This document shows, one piece after another, positions 11,001 through 18,279 of a DNA stretch of 64,000 nucleotides. The DNA comes from Cupriavidus pinatubonensis. GTDB taxonomy: Bacteria > Pseudomonadota > Gammaproteobacteria > Burkholderiales > Burkholderiaceae. Position 1 is the first letter of the stretch. Every line of letters begins with the position of its first letter. The notes beneath the pieces are model-generated. The model was not told where the DNA came from, searched no databases, and saw only the letters and a list, made by a program, of their open reading frames with translations. Position numbers and translations under genes: made by a program. The stretch spans positions 496,001 through 560,000 of the forward strand of contig NZ_CP080769.1 of the NCBI RefSeq assembly GCF_019602855.1, read 5' to 3'.

Positions 11001-11508
11001 GCTGGTCGCGCAAGGGCGCACCGCGGAAGGCATTGAGAACATGCAGCAGGGCTTAAGCGCCTACCGCGCCATCGGGGCGGGAATTTGGCAGACGCATTTC
11101 CTTGCGCTCCTGGCTGAAGCCTACAGGAGAGCGGGACAGGTTGAGGCAGGGCTGCAGATGCTGTCCGAGGCGTTAGCCGTGGCAGACCGAACGCATGAGC
11201 GCCTGTACGAAGCAGAGTTGTATCGGCTCAAGGGAGAACTGACGCTGATGCAGCCATGCTCCACGGGCGAGTACCAAGCTGCAACCGACGCAGAGGCCTG
11301 CTTCCAGCAGGCGATTGCTATCGCTCGCCGGCAGGGCGCCCGTTCGCTGGAACTGCGCGCTGTGATCGCCTTGAGCCGACTGTGGAAGCGGCAAGGAAAG
11401 AGACCTGACGCCCGCGACACGCTGGCCGAATACTACGGCCGATTCACGGAGGGCTTTGACACCGTGGACCTGCGGGAGGCCAAGGCGTTACTCACGGAGT
11501 TTGACTGA
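8092..11508 (+). CDS. Class III adenylate/guanylate cyclase with AAA ATPase and TPR domains
   Basis: An 1138-residue soluble multidomain protein. Residues 1-50 carry two zinc-ribbon pairs (CGSCG...CEECG and CPACA...CSECG). Residues about 85-270 are a class III nucleotide cyclase domain with the metal-binding FADISGS and the MGDGILALFGAP loop. Around residue 326 is a Walker A box GEPGVGKS, followed by Walker B-like LIIEDLQWLD near 462: an AAA_16/STAND-type NTPase. The C-terminal 450 residues are helical TPR-like repeats ending in FTEGFDTVDLREAKALL, typical of this family. The ATG at 8092 follows GAAAGGA. The domain layout suggests a signal-integrating regulator, but input and output are unknown. 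A truncated relative lies at 27.4 kb. Confidence 0.9.
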   Translation: MNLLRCGSCGFENPASAKFCEECGAKITRVCPACARPVSAGAKFCSECGASISSASSIWTFGSPSTPIDYTPPYLANRIRAAQLDMEARGAPDGERKTVTALFADISGSTALINDLDPEDARCLIDPVLSLMMEAVHHYEGYVAKSMGDGILALFGAPIANEDHPQRALLAALRMQEAMRGYAEQVHLAQGIALQIRVGINSGEVVVRAIRTKDLYIDYDPVGKSIHIASRMESIAAPGTILASEYTHTLAEGYFSFKALGPRSVKGLPTPLAVFEVLGLGPQRTRLQVSASRGLARFIGRDRELDHLNEAWTRAQVGHGQIVGVVGEPGVGKSRLCHEFKLQVPRDFLVLETFSVSHGKAYPFLPLIELLRNYCQITPQDDEHRRREKLTNKLLTLDCELEDSLPHLFQLLGAAEPSSTQVQMDPQMRRQRTFEAMKRLIVRESLAQPLVLIIEDLQWLDSETEAFLGFLGERVPSARILLLVNYRPEYRHDCGGRSCYTQLRLDPLGKTEARDLLHALLGDAAGLGPLEQLILAQTEGNPFFIEEVVQTLVEEEVLRGERGHFRVEQIPTALHIPTTVQGVLATRIDRLPHAAKVLLQSLAVIGKVFPRSLLARVVDQPADTTKSLLTKLQDGEFIYEQPAFPEVEYSFKHALTQEVAYGTLLSERRRALHERTAEAIEALYGAQLEEHCSELAHHFSRSGNAKKAVEYLHCAGRQSMQRFANVEAVAHLTTALDLLKTLPAGTERARQQLDLHIALGPAWMATNGLAAPEVEGTYTEALTLCRQLRDTTKLFPALMGLRTYFLVRGELTTARDLGQQLVALAQQAHNPELLAQGHRALGVSLLALGELNAARKQFEQALAHYAPGQCKSPSFLLEAGVQALAFLALDLWLLGYPDQALTRSQDMLALAQTLSSPPDSANALTFSAEIHLNRGETQPMEDLAEALLALTAEHCLPFWRTYGTVLAGWTLVAQGRTAEGIENMQQGLSAYRAIGAGIWQTHFLALLAEAYRRAGQVEAGLQMLSEALAVADRTHERLYEAELYRLKGELTLMQPCSTGEYQAATDAEACFQQAIAIARRQGARSLELRAVIALSRLWKRQGKRPDARDTLAEYYGRFTEGFDTVDLREAKALLTEFD

Positions 11509-12106
11509 ATTAGTCTCCCCGGGCTGGATACCTGTGGGCTCACTAATGGACGTGCCAGCAGGAACTGACTCGTGTAGTGGACTTGCTCGGCTCAAGAATG
11601 GCGGTTTGCCGCCCGATGCGGCCTTGGTCAGCGGCGACTGCTCAGGGGGCCTTAACGATCATCAGTGCACGTACGACGCGCTGAACAAATCGCCTCATCT
11701 TTGGGCTGCACCAGCATGGCGAGCCAAGCCGGACAGAATTCGCAGTAGGCGGTCAGCACCGATGGCTCCGCCACTCTCCAAGCGCAACAAAACGCAGGCC
11801 AGAGCCATGTGCCGCGTCATCAATGCGCAACTCTAGTTCGTACCGATCCGCGAGCGCGATTCCTTCGGCCACGACCCACGAAATATCAAGGGCTGACCGC
11901 CGGGGACGGCCCGGCGTGGCGTTCCGTCCAGGTGACAACTGTATAAATATAAGGCCTATCCATTTAGCTCCAGTGATAGTCGACACTCGCTCGACGGTGA
12001 TCCACCGGGACTATGTCTGCGGTCGATGCCCTCGATCGCGCTTCCCTTTCAGCCCCCAATTTCAGCGACGAGAGCCTGGTGGTTCAGCTCGAAAGGCCTG
12101 CCATAC
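11509..12106. other. 600 bp without an identifiable gene
   Basis: Between the cyclase gene and the IS cluster I see no gene with a recognisable product. On the minus strand, 11753-11986 has a coding-like stretch (WVVAEGIALADRYELELRI) of 77 codons that could be a scrap of a lost gene; no family is assigned. Confidence 0.35.
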
Positions 12107-12307
12107 CTAGGCCGTACCCGGCCAGGAAGCGACGTGCGATGTCGCCCCGATCGTGCCAATCAGACGACCGCTTCGCGCAGAAAGCCGCCGTGCAGCGACA
12201 CTGTCGCTACCACCACCGCTACTGGCAGCGGTTCCGCTGTTCGTCCCCGTGTCGTCGCTACCGCCGCCGCAGTCCGCCAGCAGCATCGACAACGCCAGCG
12301 CCACAAC
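12107..12307 (-). pseudogene. Lipoprotein N-terminal fragment, beheaded by an IS3 element
   Basis: On the minus strand the frame reads ALALSMLLADCGGGSDDTGT, a typical end of a lipoprotein signal peptide with the cysteine of the lipobox, followed by a Ser/Gly-rich linker. The start codon and first residues are replaced by the IS3 end at 12308, and the frame stops at 12107 after about 65 codons, so this is a remnant. Lipid-anchored secreted enzymes of Burkholderiales often start like this, but too little is left to say which. Confidence 0.5.
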
Positions 12308-13250
12308 TGGAGGTGACCCGCTTTTTCGGACAGTGCCTATCTTGAGTAAGCAGGAGGTGCACCATGCCGAAAACGCGCCCACCGTACAGTGCGGTCTTCC
12401 GTCAGCAAATGGTTGACTTGGTCCATGCAGGTCGCCGCCCGGAGGATCTGGCCAAGGAGTTCGAACCCACGGCCCAGACGATCTACAACTGGGTTGCCCA
12501 AGCGGATCGCGATGCCGGCGTTCGTCAGGACGGCCTGACCACGGCGGAGCGCCAGGAACTCACGCGGCTGCGTCGTGAGAACCGGAAACTCAAAATGGAG
12601 AGGGAGATACTTGCAAAAGCCGCGGCCTGGTTTGCCCGGGAGACCGACACGCTGCCCGACAAGGGTTCGAGCTCATGAAGGCAAATCAGGATCGCTTTCC
12701 GCTGTCCACCATGGCGCGGCTGCTTAAGGTCTCGCGCAGCGGCTTCCATGCATGGATGGAACGACGTCCGAGCGCTCATGCCGTGAGTGACAAGCTGTTG
12801 CTCGCGCAAATTCGTGAGATTCACGCCCGCTCGCGCGGTACCTATGGGATGCCACGTGTGCATGCCACGCTGCTGCGCCAAGGTATCCACGTCGGGCGCA
12901 AGCGCGTGGCGCGTCTGATGCGTGAGGCCGGCCTGCGCGGGGCTTGCCGGCCGCGCTTCATTTGCACCACCCACCGTGCGCCAGCGGGCAGACCCGCGCC
13001 CGATCTGGTGCAGCGACACTTCTTTGCCGATGCGCCCAATCAGCTGTGGGTCGCCGATGCGACGTACATTCCGACCGTTGCCGGCTTTTACTATCTGGCT
13101 GTCGTGTTGGACGTGTACAGCCGGCGCATCGTAGGTTGGGCCATGGGTAGTCATCTGCGCACCGCACTGATGCTGCAAGCGCTGGACATGGCACTGGCGC
13201 AGCGACATCCCAGCGCAGTGATTCACCATTCGGACCAGGGCTGCCAAGGC
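12308..13250 (+). mobile_element. IS3-family element, copy 1, truncated at its 3' end
   Basis: Starts with TGGAGGTGACCCGC, a TG-type IS3 end, and carries orfA and the first two thirds of orfB. The element breaks off at 13250, where the terminal repeat of an IS30 element begins. The same sequence appears base for base in reverse at 14697-15639, ending at the same internal position. Confidence 0.85.
12364..12678 (+). CDS. IS3-family transposase OrfA (copy 1)
   Basis: A 104-residue transposase subunit with an N-terminal helix-turn-helix (residues 5-55, with YSAVFRQQMVDLVHAGRRPE) and a C-terminal leucine-zipper-like helix (LTRLRRENRKLKMEREIL). It binds the element ends and, in this family, is normally joined to OrfB by ribosomal frameshifting to make the active transposase. 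Its stop overlaps the start of orfB (ATGA). The gene itself is intact, but its partner orfB is cut. AGGAGGT lies just upstream of the start. An identical copy lies at 15269-15583 in reverse. Confidence 0.9.
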   Translation: MPKTRPPYSAVFRQQMVDLVHAGRRPEDLAKEFEPTAQTIYNWVAQADRDAGVRQDGLTTAERQELTRLRRENRKLKMEREILAKAAAWFARETDTLPDKGSSS

Positions 13251-13277
13251 GGATTCAACCGGTCGTCGCAACACTAG
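12675..13277 (+). pseudogene. IS3-family transposase OrfB (copy 1), 3'-truncated
   Basis: Encodes the N-terminal helical region and most of the DDE integrase core: the first catalytic Asp in LWVADATYIPT and the second in VIHHSDQGCQ. The frame then runs into the IS30 end (GGFNRSSQH, stop at 13277), so the last catalytic Glu and the C-terminal third are missing. The protein cannot catalyse transposition on its own. In intact IS3 relatives the sequence after HSDQG continues with a Tyr/Thr/Ser-containing segment and the DNS...E motif (family knowledge). Confidence 0.9.
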
Positions 13278-14696
13278 ATTGTTGAACAGATTTTAGATAT
13301 TCGTCCAGAGCTTCGGCAGGTGTCTTCCAACCAAGCGTTTTCCGGGGCCTGGTATTCAGTGCATGGGCAACAGCCCGGATCTCTCGAGAGCTCCAACGGG
13401 ATAGGTCTGTGCCCTTTGGAAAGTATTGTCGCAGAAGGCCGTTCGTATTCTCGTTCGTGCCCCGCTGCCATGGACTGTGCGGGTCGGCGAAGAATACCTT
13501 TACCCCGGACTCGACGGTGAAGCGAGCGTGATCGGATAGTTCCTTGCCACGATCCCAAGTCAATGACCGCCACAACTGGGCAGGCATGTTGGTGACGGTC
13601 TTCTTGAGCGCATTGGCCATCGTGACAGCTCCGTAGCCAGCCAGCGCGGGGCCGTTCTTCGTCCGGGGAGTCAACCCATAGCCTTTCTCCCGAGGCAGGT
13701 GTACGAGCATGGTGAAACGGCTTGATCTCTCCACCAGAGTCCCAATAGCAGATCGGTTCAGGCCGATGATCAGGTCACCCTCCCAATGCCCTGGCACAGC
13801 ACGATCCTGCGCTTCTGCAGGCCGGCTAGATATCATCACATCCTCGCTAACGTGCGCCCAGGCCGTGGCTTGTGCCCTGGCCCTTGGTACGCGCAACGCC
13901 CGCCCAGTGCGCAGACAACTGACCAGCTCGCGCTTCAGCGCACCGCGGCCCTGGATATAGAGCGCTTGGTAGATGGCTTCGTGAGATATGCGCATGGATT
14001 CGTCATCGGGGAAGTCGATCTGCAGCCGGTTGGAAATCTGTTCGGGCGACCACCCATTAACCCATTTGCGATCACCGCGATGCGGTTTGTTTCTTCCTTT
14101 GAATGGCACTTGCCGAGGCCCAGAAATCTCACGGCCATCAGCGTCGCGAACCTTGCCTTCCAAACGGTCTTGCACGTAGCGGCCCAGCCGTGGGTTACTC
14201 ACCAGTTTCGACGGTTTGGGTCTTTTGGCAACCATCTCCGCTTTCCACTGCGCAACCGAAGCCCGATACACAAGCTGACCGCTTCGAGTTGCAGCATTAC
14301 GTGTCAGTTCCCGCGAGACCGTTGACGGGCTGCGTCCGATACGGCGAGCGATCTCGCGTACTCCGACTCCTTGGAGTGAAAGTAGCCCAATCTCTTCTCG
14401 CTCCGCGAACGACAAGTACCTACCAGATATGGGATTCGACATGAAAAGTGGCATGCCGCCACGATAGCGGAACCAGCGCGCGCCGACCGCCTGAGATACG
14501 CCAATCGCCTCTGCTGCTCTCTCGCTCGTGATACCGGTGGCGATCTGCTCCCAAAATAGACGCTCGATCTCACGCCGATGCGACGGTGCACCTGGCGAGC
14601 GCATCGCTCCTCGCCCTGTCAACTTCTGCATCCACCCCGCTGGTCGCCCCATAAACACCTCCTCGATTTAAGGTGTTGCGACGACCGGTTGAATCC
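13251..14696 (-). mobile_element. IS30-family element, intact
   Basis: About 1446 bp bounded by perfect 24-bp inverted repeats, 13251-13274 and 14673-14696 (GGATTCAACCGGTCGTCGCA plus CAC). It contains one transposase gene on the minus strand. It sits at the exact centre of a large palindrome made by two inverted copies of a truncated IS3 element, so the flanks are not the two halves of one target. No simple target duplication can therefore be read. Confidence 0.88.
13255..14652 (-). CDS. IS30-family transposase
   Basis: A 465-residue DDE transposase. The N-terminal half has a helix-turn-helix with the IS30 signature YLSFAEREEIGLLSLQ and IGRSPSTVSREL; the catalytic core has GHWEGDLIIG, SLTWDRGKEL and the final Glu in WQRGTNENTNGLLRQYFPKG. 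The ATG at 14652 follows AGGAGGTGTTT; the stop lies inside the right-hand terminal repeat. All catalytic motifs are present, so the gene appears functional. It would explain recombination between copies of this element as the source of the surrounding inverted repeat. Confidence 0.93.
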   Translation of the reverse strand: MGRPAGWMQKLTGRGAMRSPGAPSHRREIERLFWEQIATGITSERAAEAIGVSQAVGARWFRYRGGMPLFMSNPISGRYLSFAEREEIGLLSLQGVGVREIARRIGRSPSTVSRELTRNAATRSGQLVYRASVAQWKAEMVAKRPKPSKLVSNPRLGRYVQDRLEGKVRDADGREISGPRQVPFKGRNKPHRGDRKWVNGWSPEQISNRLQIDFPDDESMRISHEAIYQALYIQGRGALKRELVSCLRTGRALRVPRARAQATAWAHVSEDVMISSRPAEAQDRAVPGHWEGDLIIGLNRSAIGTLVERSSRFTMLVHLPREKGYGLTPRTKNGPALAGYGAVTMANALKKTVTNMPAQLWRSLTWDRGKELSDHARFTVESGVKVFFADPHSPWQRGTNENTNGLLRQYFPKGTDLSRWSSREIRAVAHALNTRPRKTLGWKTPAEALDEYLKSVQQSSVATTG

Positions 14697-15272
14697 GCCT
14701 TGGCAGCCCTGGTCCGAATGGTGAATCACTGCGCTGGGATGTCGCTGCGCCAGTGCCATGTCCAGCGCTTGCAGCATCAGTGCGGTGCGCAGATGACTAC
14801 CCATGGCCCAACCTACGATGCGCCGGCTGTACACGTCCAACACGACAGCCAGATAGTAAAAGCCGGCAACGGTCGGAATGTACGTCGCATCGGCGACCCA
14901 CAGCTGATTGGGCGCATCGGCAAAGAAGTGTCGCTGCACCAGATCGGGCGCGGGTCTGCCCGCTGGCGCACGGTGGGTGGTGCAAATGAAGCGCGGCCGG
15001 CAAGCCCCGCGCAGGCCGGCCTCACGCATCAGACGCGCCACGCGCTTGCGCCCGACGTGGATACCTTGGCGCAGCAGCGTGGCATGCACACGTGGCATCC
15101 CATAGGTACCGCGCGAGCGGGCGTGAATCTCACGAATTTGCGCGAGCAACAGCTTGTCACTCACGGCATGAGCGCTCGGACGTCGTTCCATCCATGCATG
15201 GAAGCCGCTGCGCGAGACCTTAAGCAGCCGCGCCATGGTGGACAGCGGAAAGCGATCCTGATTTGCCTTCAT
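14697..15272 (-). pseudogene. IS3-family transposase OrfB (copy 2), 3'-truncated
   Basis: Same protein as the copy at 12675, again cut right after the second catalytic Asp (HSDQGCQ) by the IS30 terminal repeat. The open frame continues into the IS30 element as far as 14619 with a meaningless tail. Lacks the last catalytic Glu, so inactive. That both copies are cut at the same base argues for inversion or recombination through the IS30 element rather than two independent insertions. Confidence 0.9.
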
Positions 15273-15583
15273 GAGCTCGAACCCTTGTCGGGCAGCGTGT
15301 CGGTCTCCCGGGCAAACCAGGCCGCGGCTTTTGCAAGTATCTCCCTCTCCATTTTGAGTTTCCGGTTCTCACGACGCAGCCGCGTGAGTTCCTGGCGCTC
15401 CGCCGTGGTCAGGCCGTCCTGACGAACGCCGGCATCGCGATCCGCTTGGGCAACCCAGTTGTAGATCGTCTGGGCCGTGGGTTCGAACTCCTTGGCCAGA
15501 TCCTCCGGGCGGCGACCTGCATGGACCAAGTCAACCATTTGCTGACGGAAGACCGCACTGTACGGTGGGCGCGTTTTCGGCAT
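15269..15583 (-). CDS. IS3-family transposase OrfA (copy 2)
   Basis: Identical in translation to the 104-residue OrfA at 12364-12678: helix-turn-helix followed by a coiled-coil helix. Overlaps the start of its truncated orfB by four bases. Complete but without a functional OrfB partner here. Confidence 0.9.
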   Translation of the reverse strand: MPKTRPPYSAVFRQQMVDLVHAGRRPEDLAKEFEPTAQTIYNWVAQADRDAGVRQDGLTTAERQELTRLRRENRKLKMEREILAKAAAWFARETDTLPDKGSSS

Positions 15584-15639
15584 GGTGCACCTCCTGCTTA
15601 CTCAAGATAGGCACTGTCCGAAAAAGCGGGTCACCTCCA

Positions 15640-15948
15640 GTCGCTTTTCGAAGGATCTCAATATCCAGCTTCGCGCTGGCCAGCTCCTTGCGCAGGCGAC
15701 TGACCTCGGCTTCCAGATCGCTCACAGGACGCCGGCTTGGAGGCGTCCCCCGGGGACGCAGCGGCCGTCGGCTTGGCGCCTTCCTCGCGCTGGCGCCGGC
15801 ACCAGTTCCCCATCGTGGCCACTGGCACGCCCAGCCTGCGGGCTGCTTCATGCTGGCCGACGGTTTCGGCCAGCCGGACCGCCTCCGCCTTGAATTCCTC
15901 TGTGTATTGCCGTTTTGGCACCAACCTCTCTCCCATTCCTTCCTCCAT
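15640..15948 (-). pseudogene. Second, different IS3-type orfA, frameshifted and interrupted
   Basis: On the minus strand a helix-turn-helix protein starts with VPKRQYTEEFKAEAVRLAE and runs to about residue 65. The coding sense then moves to another frame, where VSDLEAEVSRLRKELASAK and LDIEILRKA continue the typical OrfA helix. At 15639 the sequence is cut by the end of IS3 copy 2. The frameshift near 15740-15760 and the truncation make this a dead remnant of an older element into which the other IS3 inserted. Its orfB is not in this window. Confidence 0.75.
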
Positions 15949-16100
15949 ACAGTCAGAAAACTACAACTTCTGCTGTACGTGGAACCGGGACAGGATCACC
16001 TGGCAGGGGCAAATCGAGATGTGGCGACATTACAGCAAGCAGCTGCGATAGCGGCAATGGGCGCCCGACACGATGCGATCGATATCACAGCTTTGATTCT

Positions 16101-16250
16101 TTACGGTTCTTCGATCTGCGCGAGCGCCAGCTCCACGTAGCTCTTGCAGATCGCGTGCACGCGGTGCCACGTCTCTCCGACGGCCCGGGCCGCGGCGGCA
16201 AACGGCATCTGCTGGGCGAGCGTAAGCCTTTGATTGATATCGAAGCTCAT
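16101..16250 (-). pseudogene. ISL3-family transposase fragment
   Basis: A 49-codon minus-strand frame starting MSFDINQRLTLAQQMPFAAA and containing RAVGETWHRVHAICKSYV. This matches the helix-turn-helix segment of ISL3-family transposases (pattern knowledge: a QMP..AAARxVGE..HR core). In the same frame just upstream, a stop codon interrupts LKVGSWY. It is clearly a piece of a longer gene. It differs from the intact ISL3 transposase at 22855-24078, so a second ISL3 type once sat here. The stretches 15949-16100 and 16251-16538 show nothing further. Confidence 0.6.
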
Positions 16251-16538
16251 CACAGGGCTTCAGTACCAGCTACCCACCTTCAAGTAGTGCGTTATCGCAC
16301 TCGCGTGCGCGCTTCCGCTCGGTGCGCGATTTGACGGCGGAACAAATTGTGATCGCCGCGCAAGTCAAGAACATTTTTGAGCTGCGAAGGGTCATGCGGC
16401 CGCTGGCTTCCTCTCAGTCGAGCGCTGGTGGCTCGAGGTGACCGGCAAGGACCACCAAAACACGGCTGGTGCCGGCCACCGACGGTACCGAACTCTCGCG
16501 CTACGGCATCGCCCAGGGGCTGGCGCCCCCCCCCTCGA

Positions 16539-17191
16539 TCATCCGGCAAGGCGGGCTTTCAGCCACGGCATCTTCGCCACGCGCTCGGCTTCATAGCTCT
16601 TGATCTTGTCGGCATGGCGCAGGGTCAGGCCGATATCGTCAAAGCCATTCAGCATGCAGTACTTGCGGAACGGGGCGATGTCGAACTCATAGCCCTGGCC
16701 CGACGGCGTGAGCACGACCTGCTTGTCCAGGTCGCGATGGTCAGCTTGTAGCCGTTGAACGCGTTGGTCTCGTTGAACAGGTGGTCGATTTGCTGCTCGC
16801 TCAGCACCACCGGCAGCAGGCCGTTCTTGTAGCAGTTGTTGAAGAAGATGTCGGCGAAGCTCGGCGCGATCACGGCGCGGAAGCCGTATTGCGAGAGCGC
16901 CCACGGCGCATGTTCGCGCGAGCTGCCGCAGCCGAAGTTGCGGCGCGCGAGCAGGATCGACGCACCCTGGTAGCGCGGCTGGTTCAGCACGAAGTCCGGG
17001 TTCAGCGGACGCTTGCTGTTGTCCATGCCGGGCTCGCCGACGTCCTTGTAGCGCCACTCGTCGAACAGATTCTGGCCAAAGCCCGTGCGCTTGATCGACT
17101 TCAGGAACTGCTTCGGGATGATGGCGTCGGTATCGACGTTCTCGCGGTCCAGCGGTGCCACGAGGCCGCTGTGTACAGTGAACTTGTCCAT
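16539..17191 (-). pseudogene. leuD: 3-isopropylmalate dehydratase small subunit, frameshifted
   Basis: LeuD forms with LeuC the isomerase of leucine biosynthesis (2-isopropylmalate to 3-isopropylmalate, [4Fe-4S] enzyme). Residues 1-152 read well, including NVDTDAIIPKQFLK and the active-site loop GCGSSREHAPWAL. At about 16738 the frame is lost: after NGYKLTI two extra bases (or one missing) shift translation. The true continuation DLDKQVVLTPSGQGYEF...MLNGFDDIGLTL...PWLKARLAG lies in the other frame and ends at 16539. The full protein would be about 216 residues, the normal length. Unless the shift is a sequencing error, the gene is dead. Confidence 0.88.
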
Positions 17192-17201
17192 GTCTCTTTC
17201 C

Positions 17202-17330
17202 TTACTTCTTGGCCGCGCGCTCGAGCGAGCTGCCGGCGGCCTGCGTGTCCTTGCCCAGGCCGGCCAGGGTGTTGCAGCCGGCCAGTTGCAGCATGCCGAA
17301 GCATGCCAGCAGAGCGATCAGGGCTCTCAT
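17202..17330 (-). CDS. Entericidin A/B-family small lipoprotein
   Basis: A 42-residue protein: MRALIALLACFGMLQLAGC is a lipoprotein signal peptide with lipobox LAGC, followed by NTLAGLGKDTQAAG, the entericidin/EcnAB pattern. Mature peptide about 24 residues, anchored to a membrane by its cysteine. In Burkholderiales such a gene lies between leuC and leuD (established context), and here it precedes leuD by 10 bases and follows the remaining tail of leuC. Intact although both neighbours are broken. Too short to be found by simple ORF length cut-offs. Confidence 0.85.
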   Translation of the reverse strand: MRALIALLACFGMLQLAGCNTLAGLGKDTQAAGSSLERAAKK

Positions 17331-17344
17331 CTGCAGCGCTCCGC

Positions 17345-18017
17345 TCAGCCGAGCTTGCGGATGTCGACGAAGTGGCCTTCGATGGCGGCCGCGGCACCCA
17401 GGTGGGGATCTGGAGCTTCCGCTCTGGCCAAAACATGCAGAGCCTCGCGGGAGCGCTCGTACGGGTAGCTGAAGACCGGCGAGGTAACACTGCTGCGGTC
17501 GCAGTCTTCCCCAATCAATCGCGTCGATGACTGTGCCTTCTCCTCATGGCTTTCGCGGAACCCAGCTCGCAAGAAGTTGACAAGCGGCACATCAAGCCCG
17601 TCAAGCCATACGACTGGTTCTGTGCCATCATGGCCGTGATCGTGCCACGTCCAGAACGGCGTAATGATGAAGTCGCCCCTGTTCATCCGCGTCTTCTCGC
17701 CATCAACGGCTGTATATGCGCCAGTTCCGTGCAGGACAAAGCGTAGCGCCGATTGCGTGTGGCGGTGAGCAGGCGCAACCTCGCCAGGTAGAATCAACTG
17801 GATGCCTGCATAGAGTGTGTCCGTCACCTGGGACTTCCCAGGGAGACCGGGGTTCTCCAGCACGAGAACGCGGCGCTCCGCTTCTTCCGCGGAGATGAGT
17901 GATCCTGCACGAAGCAGTTGAGGATAGACATCTTCCCAGTTCCAGCACCAAGGCTGGGCGGCCGGTACCGGTTCGGCGGGCACCAGTCTCTTCAGCACAC
18001 TCCAGAGTGGTGATCCA
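17345..18017 (-). pseudogene. Chimera: gentisate 1,2-dioxygenase fragment fused in frame to the LeuC tail
   Basis: Coding from about SPLWSVLKRLVPAEP (18017) with EAERRVLVLENPGL, PGEVAPAHRHTQSALRF and GDFIITPFWTWHDHGHDG, this is the N-terminal cupin of gentisate 1,2-dioxygenase, an Fe(II) ring-cleaving enzyme; the His of HRHTQ are metal ligands. The normal protein is about 350 residues. Here it lacks roughly its first 30 residues (cut at the TniQ scrap) and everything after APDPHLG. The frame then continues as AAAAIEGHFVDIRKLG, which is the C-terminal end of LeuC (compare E. coli LeuC ending in AAAVTGHFADIR). The fusion keeps the frame, giving a roughly 218-residue chimera from a GTG at 17998, probably without function. 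Confidence 0.8.
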
Positions 18018-18279
18018 CGCTTACGTGTGTGAGCTGTGAGAGTCGCTCCAAGGTCTCAAGGGGCACAGGCGGAAACAGTAGCCATTTCCAATATGTTAGG
18101 GCTGGCATCGGGCCGATGTCGGCGTGCGACCAAAGCTGCTCGACCGTTATGGAGTACTTGCCAGCGATTCGTCCAAGCCAGCCCCCAAATGCCTCGCCGT
18201 CACACGGGCGCGGGACGATAGGCCATGGCTTCGACCGGCTATAACACGCTGTTCCGGGCGTGTTCGATGTGAGAGACAT
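18018..18279 (-). pseudogene. tniQ: TniQ-family transposition protein, N-terminal fragment
   Basis: About 85 residues with PWPIVPRPCDGEAFGGWLGR and the W/L-rich pattern of TniQ/TnsD N-termini, proteins that guide target choice in Tn402/Tn5053/Tn7-like transposons. Starts inside the end of tniB (overlap about 40 bases), as usual in tni operons. It is cut at about 18018, where gentisate dioxygenase sequence begins, so most of the gene is missing. Confidence 0.75.

Larger units (their letters stand above)
14697..15639 (-). mobile_element. IS3-family element, copy 2 (inverted), truncated
   Basis: A mirror image of 12308-13250: orfA and a truncated orfB on the minus strand, with the outer end TGGAGGTGACC (reverse) at 15639 and the inner break at the IS30 repeat. 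Bases paired across the centre fit the relation x + y = 27947 wherever I compared them. The outer flank is a different, older IS3 orfA. Confidence 0.85.

Noticed and set aside
14673..15422. 249-codon frames antisense to both IS3 transposase copies
   Set aside because: Identical shadows of the two transposase copies; real coding is on the other strand with DDE motifs.
16251..16538. Possible coding in the gap behind leuD
   Set aside because: Frames on both strands are short and without family-like motifs; left as non-coding.
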